From Gammaproteobacteria bacterium (GTDB lineage Bacteria; Pseudomonadota; Gammaproteobacteria; Pseudomonadales; Azotimanducaceae): 6,067 nt of DNA. Numbering within the stretch: the first letter of the stretch is position 1; each line of letters opens with the position of its first letter. The stretch lies in contig DMUF01000179.1 in assembly GCA_003476445.1 (NCBI GenBank), forward strand, positions 6,201 through 12,267. Direction: 5' to 3'. The position numbers and the translations under genes were made by a program. Under the pieces are notes generated by a model. That model did no database searches and had not been told where the DNA came from. It saw nothing but the letters and a program-made list of their open reading frames with translations. Shown piece by piece: positions 1 to 6,067 of this stretch.

Positions 1-699
1 GGAATCGTTAATTTCGTCATCGACCAGGGCGTGCGATTTGTCACGACGTCCGCTGGAAATCCGGAGCGCTATACGTCCCAGCTCAAGGCCGCAGGTCTCA
101 CCGTGTTCCACGTCGTGCCGAATTTGTCGGCGGCCATCAAGGCGGTCGAATGCGGTGTAGACGGGCTCGTGGTTGAAGGCGGCGAGGGCGGCGGCTTCAA
201 GAACCCGCGTGACGTAGCGACCATGGTGCTGCTGCCGCTCGTACGGTCGCAGGTTGACGTGCCGATCATCGCCGCGGGCGGGTTTGTCGACGGCAAGAGC
301 ATGGCGGCGGCGTTCGCTCTCGGGGCCGAAGCCGTGCAGATGGGCACGCGCATGGTGTCCGCGCTTGAATCGCCGGTTCACGAGAACTGGAAGAATGCGA
401 TTGTGAACGCGAAGGAAACCGACACGGTGTTCCTGAATCGCATGCACTCGCCGGCGCTCCGCGCGCTGCGCACCGATAAGACCACGCGGCTCGAGAACTC
501 CCCCGAGGTAAACGCCATGGCCGAATTCGGCAAGGCGATCGATCTCTATTTTGGCGGCGACATGGAGTCGGCGATCGCGTTGACCGGACAGGTCTGCGGA
601 CGTATCGATTCTGTGCGATCGGTGCGCGACATTCTCGAGGATGTACGGCGCGAATTCTTCGAGACACTTGAGGCGATGTCGAACCGATACCTCGGTTAA
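1..699 (+). CDS. Nitronate monooxygenase / 2-nitropropane dioxygenase-like flavoprotein, 5'-truncated
   Basis: The frame is open from base 1 (first residues GIVNFVIDQG) to a TAA at 697-699, so the true start is off the left edge and 232 C-terminal codons are present; a GTG at 31 is only an internal valine codon. The protein looks like the FMN-binding TIM barrel of the nitronate monooxygenase/FabK-like family, whose members oxidise alkyl nitronates or reduce related substrates in the cytoplasm. Visible family signatures are GLVVEGGEGGGF (nt 163-198), the flavin phosphate-binding strand VPIIAAGGFVDG (nt 259-294), ALGAEAVQMGTRM (nt 313-351) and the C-terminal GQVCGRI (nt 586-606). In classical class I enzymes the glycine-rich motif ends GGH, with His as the catalytic base; here that position is Phe (TTC, nt 196-198). 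The family assignment is secure, but nitronate oxidation is not. The next gene begins 29 nt downstream, consistent with one operon. Confidence 0.88.
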   Translation, partial: GIVNFVIDQGVRFVTTSAGNPERYTSQLKAAGLTVFHVVPNLSAAIKAVECGVDGLVVEGGEGGGFKNPRDVATMVLLPLVRSQVDVPIIAAGGFVDGKSMAAAFALGAEAVQMGTRMVSALESPVHENWKNAIVNAKETDTVFLNRMHSPALRALRTDKTTRLENSPEVNAMAEFGKAIDLYFGGDMESAIALTGQVCGRIDSVRSVRDILEDVRREFFETLEAMSNRYLG

Positions 700-716
700 G
701 TCCAGCGCCAACAAGC

Positions 717-724
717 GAGGGGGG
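717..724 (+). promoter_or_regulatory. Strong Shine-Dalgarno for the amidohydrolase gene
   Basis: The purine run GAGGGGGG ends four bases before the ATG at 729. It is the best ribosome binding site in the window and supports 729 over internal GTG or ATG codons as the start. Confidence 0.7.
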
Positions 725-728
725 ACAT

Positions 729-1892
729 ATGTCGGACGCATTCGTGCTGGAGATTCCCGAGCAGGTCACGATCGAGCTGTCGACCAAGCGTGTGCCCCAG
801 GCTGCGACACGCGCCTGGCCCGCGGGTACGCGGATCGTCTCTGCCGACAGTCATCTGATCGAGGGTGATTACTGGTACGAAGGTTTTCCGGACCACCTGA
901 AGGATCAGGCGCCGCGGATGTCCTTTGACAAGGGCTACTTCGATCTCACCATTGGCGAGCGCCATATGACGCCGCCGGAAATTGCGGAACATCTGTGCAA
1001 CGCGATGGAATGCACGCCGGGGCTCAGCAGTGTTCCGGCGCGACTCAAGGACCTTGATGTCGAGGGCGTGGAGAAAGAGCTGATCTTTCCGCAGCGGCTC
1101 TTTGGTCTGTTTATGTTCGGCGAGATGCAGAATCGAGCCGAGGTGTTCGGCCTCTACAACGAGGCCATCGCGCGGCGCTGCGCCGAGGCGCCGGGGCGTC
1201 TGTATCCGGTCATGGTGCCGAACTACTGGGATATGGCCGGCGCGCGCGCGTCGGTGGAGCGCTGTGTTGAATTGGGCGCCCGCGCGCTCATGGTGCCGCT
1301 CAAGCCGGGCAAGAACGTGGAGGGGCGCTCGATCCATTACAACGCGCCGGAAATGGACGCGCTGTATGAAGCGATCGCTGATTCCGGTGTCCCGCTCGCC
1401 TTTCACATCGGCGAGGCCATTCCCAGTGCCATGCCCGGCGCCGCTGGCATTTCCTTTGTTACCCAGACACAGGGTTTCAGGCATCAGTGGTCACAGCTCG
1501 TGTTCAGCGGCGTGTTCGATCGCTTCCCGGAGCTGAAGGCCGTCTTCGTCGAAGCAGGGCTCTCGTGGATCCCGGCCATGCTGCACGACGCGGATCTGGC
1601 CTACACCCACTTCCGTACCAGCATGCGGCCGCAGCTTGCGCACCCGCCGAGCTGGTACTGGCGTGCGCATTGCTACGCCACGTTCATGACCGACCCGGCC
1701 GGGCTTGCGCTGCTCGATCGCATTGGGCCCGAGACGGCTCTGTGGTCGTCAGATTATCCACATCAGGAAAGCACCTTCGGCTATACCCGAAGTTCGATCG
1801 AGGCCGTGTTCCGGGCTACGTCGGTTGAGAACGCCCAGAAAATTCTCGGGCTCACCGCGCTCGATCTCTTTGGTATGCACGACGGCGGATGA
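729..1892 (+). CDS. Amidohydrolase family (amidohydrolase-2 / ACMSD-like) metal-dependent hydrolase or decarboxylase
   Basis: This 387-residue protein has the hallmarks of the amidohydrolase-2 TIM-barrel family, which includes ACMSD, resorcylate-type decarboxylases and many uncharacterised hydrolases. The first strand carries SADSHLIE (residues 38-45; D40 and H42 in the usual metal-ligand position, E45 after them). H226 in AFHIGE is the likely mid-barrel ligand. FVEAGLSWIPAMLHDAD (273-289) is a typical family segment. SSDYPHQEST (340-349) supplies the late-strand aspartate, D342, and ENAQKILGL (367-375) is the usual C-terminal helix. About 35 residues precede the first barrel strand, but the strong ribosome binding site supports this start. 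No signal peptide or membrane segment is seen, so it is probably cytoplasmic. Its stop overlaps the glcD start as ATGA, implying translational coupling. Substrate cannot be read from sequence: decarboxylation, C-C hydrolysis and amide or ester hydrolysis are all possible. Confidence 0.87.
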   Translation: MSDAFVLEIPEQVTIELSTKRVPQAATRAWPAGTRIVSADSHLIEGDYWYEGFPDHLKDQAPRMSFDKGYFDLTIGERHMTPPEIAEHLCNAMECTPGLSSVPARLKDLDVEGVEKELIFPQRLFGLFMFGEMQNRAEVFGLYNEAIARRCAEAPGRLYPVMVPNYWDMAGARASVERCVELGARALMVPLKPGKNVEGRSIHYNAPEMDALYEAIADSGVPLAFHIGEAIPSAMPGAAGISFVTQTQGFRHQWSQLVFSGVFDRFPELKAVFVEAGLSWIPAMLHDADLAYTHFRTSMRPQLAHPPSWYWRAHCYATFMTDPAGLALLDRIGPETALWSSDYPHQESTFGYTRSSIEAVFRATSVENAQKILGLTALDLFGMHDGG

Positions 1893-3361
1893 CAGACACC
1901 GCGGAACAGAGTCGCGCCCGCGCCCTGGTGGCGCTCAGAGAAGCGCTGCCGGCGCGCACGCTGCGTATCGATGAGCGCGCGCGCAAGCCGTTCGAATCCG
2001 ACGGGCTCAATGCGCTGCGCGAGCTGCCGTGGGTGGTTGCACTGCCAGATACCGTGGATCAGGTTCGGCAGATCCTCGCGATCTGTCATCGCTTCGGTAT
2101 TCCCGTCGTACCGCGCGGAGCGGGCACTGGCTTGTCAGGCGGCGCAAGGCCGCGCGCAGATGGACTGCTGCTCGGCTTGTCACGCCTCAACCGGATCCTG
2201 GAAATCGATCTGAACAATGCCGTTATGCGCGTCGAGCCGGGGGTGCGCAATCTCGCGATGAGCGAGGCAGCCGCTCCTCACGGCCTGTATTACGCGCCGG
2301 ATCCGTCCTCGCAGATTGCGTGCAGCATTGGCGGCAACGTGGCGGAAAATGCGGGCGGCGTGCACTGCCTCAAGTATGGGCTTACGGTCCATAACGTGAT
2401 CGGACTGCGCATGCTCACTTTTGCAGGCGATGAACTGGTCCTTGGCGGCAAGGTAACCGACTCGCCGGGCTATGACCTGCTCGCGCTGGTCATGGGCTCT
2501 GAGGGGCTTCTTGGCGTCGTTACCGAAGTCACGGTCAAGCTGCTGCCGGTGCCGCCGGAAAAACGGGTTCTGCTGGCGGCTTTTGCGGACATCACCGCGG
2601 CTGCCGATGCGGTCGGCGCTATCATCGCCGCGGGCATCGTGCCCGCCGGGCTCGAGATGATGGATCAGCGCGCCATCGCGGCTGCAGAGGCGTTCGTGCA
2701 CGCCGGGTATCCGGAGAGCGCGGCGGCGATTCTTCTCTGTGAACTTGATGGCGTGTCGGCAGAGGTCGACGATGCGCTTGGTCGCGTCCGCTCCGTGCTG
2801 CTGGGCCACGGTGCGTTCAGCCTGCGTGTGGCGACCGACGCCGCCGAGCAGGCAAAACTGTGGCTGGGCCGCAAGGCGGCCTTTCCCGCAGTCGGAAGAC
2901 TGGCGCCTGATTATTTCTGTATGGACGGCTCGATCCCGCGCGCCCGGCTTGGCGAGGTGCTGCGCGCGATCAGCGCGATGGAAGAGACCTATGGCCTTGC
3001 GGTTGCCAACGTGTTCCATGCGGGCGACGGTAATCTGCATCCTCTGATCCTGTTCGATGCGAACGCCCCAGGCCAGATCGAGCGTGCCGAGGCCATGGGC
3101 GAAGAGATCCTCGAACTGTGCGTGGCCGTGGGCGGCTCGGTATCAGGGGAGCACGGTGTTGGGCTGGAAAAACTCAACCCCATGTGCGCGCAGTTCAGTA
3201 CGTCGGAGCTCGAGCAGATGTATCGAGTGAAAGCCGCGTTTGATCCCGACGGACTGATGAACCCCGGTAAGGCGATCCCCACCCTTGCGCGCTGCGCAGA
3301 GCATGGGGTGATGCATGTGCAGGGTGGCAAGCTGCCGTTTCCGCACCTGCCGCGGTTCTGA
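1889..3361 (+). CDS. glcD: Glycolate oxidase FAD-linked subunit GlcD
   Basis: This 490-residue flavoprotein is the catalytic subunit of the glycolate oxidase complex, which oxidises glycolate (and in some relatives lactate or other 2-hydroxy acids) to the 2-oxo acid. The N-terminal FAD_binding_4 domain (about 45-220) shows PRGAGTGLSGGA (75-86), the PDPSSQIACSIGGN segment (137-150) followed by VAENAGG, and GSEGLLGVVTEVTVKLLP (203-220). The C-terminal FAD-oxidase domain (about 225-460) shows VFHAGDGNLHP (375-385), with H377 and H384 as likely metal ligands, then SGEHGVG (419-425) and FDPDGLMNPGK (451-461). The tail RCAEHGVMHV...LPFPHLPRF closely matches the E. coli GlcD C-terminus as I recall it (E. 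coli is about 499 residues). The start overlaps the upstream stop by four bases and has only a weak GGCGG upstream, so it is probably translated by coupling. It appears full length and intact. Confidence 0.95.
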   Translation: MTDTAEQSRARALVALREALPARTLRIDERARKPFESDGLNALRELPWVVALPDTVDQVRQILAICHRFGIPVVPRGAGTGLSGGARPRADGLLLGLSRLNRILEIDLNNAVMRVEPGVRNLAMSEAAAPHGLYYAPDPSSQIACSIGGNVAENAGGVHCLKYGLTVHNVIGLRMLTFAGDELVLGGKVTDSPGYDLLALVMGSEGLLGVVTEVTVKLLPVPPEKRVLLAAFADITAAADAVGAIIAAGIVPAGLEMMDQRAIAAAEAFVHAGYPESAAAILLCELDGVSAEVDDALGRVRSVLLGHGAFSLRVATDAAEQAKLWLGRKAAFPAVGRLAPDYFCMDGSIPRARLGEVLRAISAMEETYGLAVANVFHAGDGNLHPLILFDANAPGQIERAEAMGEEILELCVAVGGSVSGEHGVGLEKLNPMCAQFSTSELEQMYRVKAAFDPDGLMNPGKAIPTLARCAEHGVMHVQGGKLPFPHLPRF

Positions 3362-3405
3362 GAGAGCCCTCGCGACATGCTCCGCGCGGCACCCAGGTTC
3401 ACGAC

Positions 3406-4503
3406 ATGACAATCGACACAGGTCAAACCGGCGTTGTTTTGACGGACGAGGACGGCGCTGCCGCTTTGCTCGAGACCGTGAACCAGGCGCGGGCGAAAGG
3501 TCAGCCGCTGGTCATTCAGGGCTCGTGCAGCAAAGGGTTTCTTGCCCCTTCCGCGGCGGGTCTTGCGACCATTTCGACGCGTGCGCATCAAGGTTTGATC
3601 AGCTACCGACCAGAGGAACTCGTGGTCACGGTGCGCTCTGGAACGCCCATCGACACCTTGGAATCAGCGCTCGCAGCCGCCGGGCAATATCTGCCGTTTG
3701 AGCCTCCGCGATTTGGCGGCGGGGGCACCGTCGGCGGGCTGGTGGCCGTCGGTTTGTCCGGCCCCGGGCGCCCCTGGGCGGGGTCGGTGCGGGACGCGAT
3801 TTTGGGCGTGGAAATGATCAACGGTCTCGGTGAGCGGCTGCGTTTCGGCGGTCAGGTCATGAAGAACGTGGCGGGCTTTGATCTGTCGCGTCTGCAGGCC
3901 GGCGCATTTGGCACCTTCGGGGTTCTGCTTTCGGTGAGTTTCAAGGTGCTGCCTCGGCCCGTTGCGGAGGAGACGCGCGTATTCCATTGTGATGAGCGCG
4001 AGGCCCAGCAGCGCATGCGCCGTTGGGCGCGTCTGCCGTTGCCGCTGTCTGCGGCGTGTCATCTTGGCGAACAGCTGCGCGTTCGGCTCTCGGGTGCACC
4101 CGCCGCGCTCGCCGACGCGGGTCACCTGCTCGGTGGAGATATCGATCCCGAGGGTGAGCAGTTCTGGAGCCTCCTGCGCGATGGCCGCGTGCCCGGTTGT
4201 CTTGAGCCCGGGCTGTGGCGGGTGACGGCCCCTCCGGCCGCGCTGCTGCCGCCGTCTCTCTGCATGAACTGGGGCGGAGCCGAGCGCTGGTATCGCGTGC
4301 CAAACCCCGATGCGGCGGGAGCGCTGGTTGCGGCAGTCAGCTCGGTAGGCGGTAACGCGCGATCTTTCGATGCGGATTACGCGGGTGACGGGGATCCGGT
4401 CCTTGAGCGTTATGGCGCTCGTTTGCGTCGCGCGTTTGATCCGGACGGATTGTTCAATCCGCACGTCATGGTGTCGGGTCCGGAGCAGCACGATGCGCAC
4501 TGA
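3406..4503 (+). CDS. glcE: Glycolate oxidase FAD-binding subunit GlcE
   Basis: This 365-residue protein is the second FAD-binding subunit of the complex, required with GlcD and GlcF for activity in E. coli (about 350 residues there). It has a FAD_binding_4 half similar to GlcD but lacks the C-terminal HAGDGN metal site. Visible features are PLVIQGSCSKGFL (34-46), ELVVTVRSGTPIDTLE (71-86), a glycine-rich GGGGTVGGLVAVGLSGP (104-120), RPWAGSVRDAILG (122-134), RFGGQVMKNVAGFDLSRL (146-163), FKVLPRP (179-185), a WGGAERW segment (289-295) and a terminal FDPDGLFNP (344-352), shared with GlcD. These match E. coli GlcE almost block for block. It starts 44 nt after glcD with only a weak AGG (3395-3397) upstream; no better in-frame ATG is seen. 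Its last 11 bases overlap glcF. Confidence 0.94.
   Translation: MTIDTGQTGVVLTDEDGAAALLETVNQARAKGQPLVIQGSCSKGFLAPSAAGLATISTRAHQGLISYRPEELVVTVRSGTPIDTLESALAAAGQYLPFEPPRFGGGGTVGGLVAVGLSGPGRPWAGSVRDAILGVEMINGLGERLRFGGQVMKNVAGFDLSRLQAGAFGTFGVLLSVSFKVLPRPVAEETRVFHCDEREAQQRMRRWARLPLPLSAACHLGEQLRVRLSGAPAALADAGHLLGGDIDPEGEQFWSLLRDGRVPGCLEPGLWRVTAPPAALLPPSLCMNWGGAERWYRVPNPDAAGALVAAVSSVGGNARSFDADYAGDGDPVLERYGARLRRAFDPDGLFNPHVMVSGPEQHDAH
4482..4485 (+). promoter_or_regulatory. Shine-Dalgarno deciding the glcF start
   Basis: GGAG lies inside the end of glcE, seven bases before the ATG at 4493. It supports that start over the in-frame ATG at 4370, which would add 41 residues with no family resemblance and deepen the overlap with glcE to about 134 nt. 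Confidence 0.6.
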
Positions 4504-5737
4504 TCTGCCCTTGGCGCTGCTGGGTTCTGATGAGGGGCAGCGCGCGGACGCGATTCTGCGCAGCTGTGTGCACTGCGGATTCTGCAACGCCACCTGCCCG
4601 ACCTACCTCATCGAGGGTGATGAACTCGATGGACCGCGCGGACGCATCTACCTGATCAAAGAGATGCTCGAGACCGGCATCGCGGATACGGTCACGCGCA
4701 CGCACCTGGACCGTTGTCTGACCTGTCGCGCGTGTGAGACCACCTGTCCGAGCGGCGTTAAGTACGGCGAACTCCTGGAACTGGGTCGGGAGACACTCGA
4801 AAACGCGCCGGTACGCGGACTGCGAGATCGGCTCGTGCGTTGGGGGCTGCGCCGGATCGTGCCCTATCCGCGTCGGTTTGGACCGCTGGTAGCGCTGGGT
4901 CGCGCGGTGCGCGGGCTGCTGCCGCGACGCTTGCGCACGGCGGTGCCGCCGCGATTCCTGACGCAGCCGGTGACGAACCCGGCGCCGGCGCCTGGTCCGC
5001 GTGCTGCCGGCCGCGTGCTGCTGCTCGAGGGCTGCGTGCAAAGGGTAGCAACCCCGGGAGTCAACGACGCGCTGCGCGCGCTGCTGGGGGCGCGGGGGGT
5101 CGACGTCGTTACTGTTCGCGACGAAGGATGCTGCGGTGGTCTTGCCCTGCATCTGGGAGCGCGCGCAGATGCCGAAGCGACTATGAGCCGTTTGCTGGAT
5201 GCGCTGGCACCGCACCTCGACGGTATCGATGCGATTCTCTCCACTGCCAGCGGCTGTGGGGTGACCATCAAGGATTACGGGCGCTTGCTAGCACACGATT
5301 CCGCGCGTGCGCCGCTCGCGCGGCGGGTAGCCGCGCTGACGCGCGATGTGGCCGAATATCTGGGTGCCCTGTCCGGCGATTGGGCGCGTGATCCGACCCT
5401 AAAGCGCGTAGCCTGGCACCCGCCCTGTACTCTTCAGCATGGTCAGCGTGTGACCGGTGTGGTGGAGCGTTTGTTGCGACAGGCGGGCTATGAGCTGGTT
5501 CCCGTGGTTGATGCGCACCTCTGCTGTGGTTCCGCGGGAACGTACTCGTTGCTCGAGGCTGCGCGTGCTGAACGGCTTGGGTCAGCGAAACGGTCCGCGC
5601 TCCTCGCGGGGGCGCCCGACGTAATCGCGACCGCCAACATTGGATGTCAGCTGCATCTTTCCGCAGCAGAGCCCGCTGCGGGACCCGGCAATCATCAGCG
5701 GGTGGCCGTACGCCACTGGATCGAGCTTCTGCGTTAG
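4493..5737 (+). CDS. glcF: Glycolate oxidase iron-sulfur subunit GlcF
   Basis: With the start at 4493 the protein has 414 residues, close to E. coli GlcF (about 407). It is the electron-transfer subunit that takes electrons from the flavin subunits towards the membrane quinone pool. Two ferredoxin-type [4Fe-4S] motifs are complete: C25-x2-C28-x2-C31-x3-C35-P (CVHCGFCNATCP) and C75-x2-C78-x2-C81-x3-C85-P (CLTCRACETTCP). After an arginine- and proline-rich linker (about 105-172) come two cysteine-rich CCG domains, as in heterodisulfide reductase and GlpC relatives. The first has EGC (179-181), EGCCGG (211-216) and TASGCG (251-256). The second has HPPCTLQH (309-316), CCGSAG (344-349) and NIGCQ (382-386). 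All expected cysteines are present, so the subunit appears functional. It overlaps glcE by 11 nt, consistent with stoichiometric, coupled expression of the complex. Confidence 0.95.
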   Translation: MRTDLPLALLGSDEGQRADAILRSCVHCGFCNATCPTYLIEGDELDGPRGRIYLIKEMLETGIADTVTRTHLDRCLTCRACETTCPSGVKYGELLELGRETLENAPVRGLRDRLVRWGLRRIVPYPRRFGPLVALGRAVRGLLPRRLRTAVPPRFLTQPVTNPAPAPGPRAAGRVLLLEGCVQRVATPGVNDALRALLGARGVDVVTVRDEGCCGGLALHLGARADAEATMSRLLDALAPHLDGIDAILSTASGCGVTIKDYGRLLAHDSARAPLARRVAALTRDVAEYLGALSGDWARDPTLKRVAWHPPCTLQHGQRVTGVVERLLRQAGYELVPVVDAHLCCGSAGTYSLLEAARAERLGSAKRSALLAGAPDVIATANIGCQLHLSAAEPAAGPGNHQRVAVRHWIELLR

Positions 5738-5765
5738 GATCAGAGCGTCGGGGGTTGACCACCGT

Positions 5766-5781
5766 CGAGCCGGGGGGCTCG
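5766..5781. other. Short perfect inverted repeat in the glcF-MFS gap
   Basis: CGAGCC (5766-5771) and GGCTCG (5776-5781) form a 6-bp GC-rich stem around a GGGG loop. No T-run follows, so it is not a standard intrinsic terminator. It could be a weak attenuator, an mRNA-processing hairpin, or chance in GC-rich sequence. The rest of the 75-nt gap shows no recognisable promoter. Confidence 0.35.
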
Positions 5782-5802
5782 CACATCGACGGGCCGCGGC
5801 CC

Positions 5803-5810
5803 AGGGGGAG
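5803..5810 (+). promoter_or_regulatory. Shine-Dalgarno for the MFS transporter gene
   Basis: AGGGGGAG lies just before the ATG at 5813. A second ATG at 5817 is in another frame that stops at 5868-5870 and has no family similarity. An in-frame TGA at 5756-5758, with no other ATG, GTG or TTG after it, leaves 5813 as the only supported start. Confidence 0.6.
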
Positions 5811-5812
5811 CG

Positions 5813-6067
5813 ATGGATGATCACGCTGCGCGCATTGCGCCGCGCCACTACGGATTTCTCGCGTTTCTGACGCTGCTGAATGTCATGAACTTCGTGGATC
5901 GGCAGCTGCTCGCCAGTTTCGCGAATTTCATCGTTCCCGAGCTCGAACTCACCAATACGCAGTTCGGATTGCTGACCGGTTTCTTCTTTATTGTTTTCTA
6001 TTCAGTGATGGGGCTCTTCCTTGGCTCGCTCGCTGATCGCGTGAACCGCACCCGACTGATCGCTGCA
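5813..6067 (+). CDS. Major facilitator superfamily transporter, 3'-truncated
   Basis: The frame runs from ATG 5813 to the right edge with no stop, giving 85 N-terminal codons (MDDHAARIAPRHYGFLAF...). A short hydrophilic N-terminus leads into a first membrane segment (about 14-39) containing NVMNFVDRQLL, where an Asp-Arg pair in helix 1 is typical of MFS carriers of the spinster-like and anion:cation symporter groups. A loop ending LTNTQFGLL precedes a second strongly hydrophobic segment (about 52-72). This ends in GSLADRVNRTR (71-81), the conserved MFS motif A (G-x-L-a-D-R-x-x-R) in the cytoplasmic loop between helices 2 and 3. It would sit in the inner membrane and probably moves an organic anion or related small molecule. 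Its place 75 nt after glcF suggests it carries a substrate or product of the upstream enzymes. The substrate cannot be inferred from this fragment. Confidence 0.88.
   Translation, partial: MDDHAARIAPRHYGFLAFLTLLNVMNFVDRQLLASFANFIVPELELTNTQFGLLTGFFFIVFYSVMGLFLGSLADRVNRTRLIAA

Noticed and set aside
696..1484. 262-codon open frame on the minus strand opposite the amidohydrolase gene
   Set aside because: It shows no family resemblance and conflicts with a well-supported gene that has a strong ribosome binding site.
2180..3040. 286-codon open frame on the minus strand inside glcD
   Set aside because: It has no domain signature, has a composition typical of antisense reading, and lies fully inside a strongly conserved gene.
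3362..3405. The glcD-glcE gap as a site for a regulatory element or small gene
   Set aside because: In 44 nt I see no convincing stem-loop, T-tract, promoter pair or small reading frame with a ribosome binding site.
4370..4492. 41-codon N-terminal extension of glcF from an upstream in-frame ATG
   Set aside because: The extra residues are arginine-rich, lack GlcF similarity and lie wholly within glcE. The ATG at 4493 has a well-spaced GGAG and gives the normal family length.
3664..4593. 309-codon open frame on the minus strand opposite glcE and the start of glcF
   Set aside because: It is rich in Arg, Gln and His with no recognisable motif and mirrors the codon pattern of clearly conserved plus-strand genes. 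It is a GC-rich antisense shadow.
5755..5760. TTGACC as a possible -35 promoter element before the transporter
   Set aside because: At 16-18 bp downstream the sequence is GC-rich (CTCGCA) with no -10-like hexamer, so no sigma-70 promoter can be supported.

Overview
This is a GC-rich bacterial window (by eye roughly two thirds G+C; not computed) in which every convincing gene lies on the plus strand. Protein similarity and gene order point to a proteobacterium. GlcD and GlcE follow the E. coli proteins motif for motif as I remember them, but sequence alone does not fix a genus. Spacing is tight (29 nt, a 4-nt overlap, 44 nt, an 11-nt overlap, 75 nt), so the window reads as the inside of one operon cut at both ends.

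Layout: (1) 1-699 is the C-terminal part of a nitronate monooxygenase / 2-nitropropane dioxygenase-like flavoprotein whose start is off the left edge. (2) 729-1892 is a complete amidohydrolase-2 family TIM-barrel protein related to the ACMSD-type metal-dependent decarboxylases and hydrolases. (3) 1889-3361, 3406-4503 and 4493-5737 are glcD, glcE and glcF, the three subunits of a glycolate-oxidase-type 2-hydroxyacid dehydrogenase (two FAD-binding subunits and one [4Fe-4S] subunit). (4) From 5813 to the right edge is the N-terminus of a major facilitator superfamily transporter. It has no stop codon inside the window.

How they may work together: GlcDEF oxidises a small 2-hydroxy acid (classically glycolate to glyoxylate) and passes electrons through the iron-sulfur subunit towards the quinone pool. 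Here the glc genes are not next to the usual glcC, glcG, glcB or glcA. Instead, glcD is translationally coupled to an amidohydrolase and followed by an MFS carrier. One reading is a catabolic module in which a substrate is imported, cleaved or decarboxylated, and its hydroxy-acid product oxidised. This is inference, and the substrate is unknown. The enzyme families are all known; the combination is the main point of interest, and I see no clearly new system, RNA gene, mobile element, CRISPR array or long repeat.
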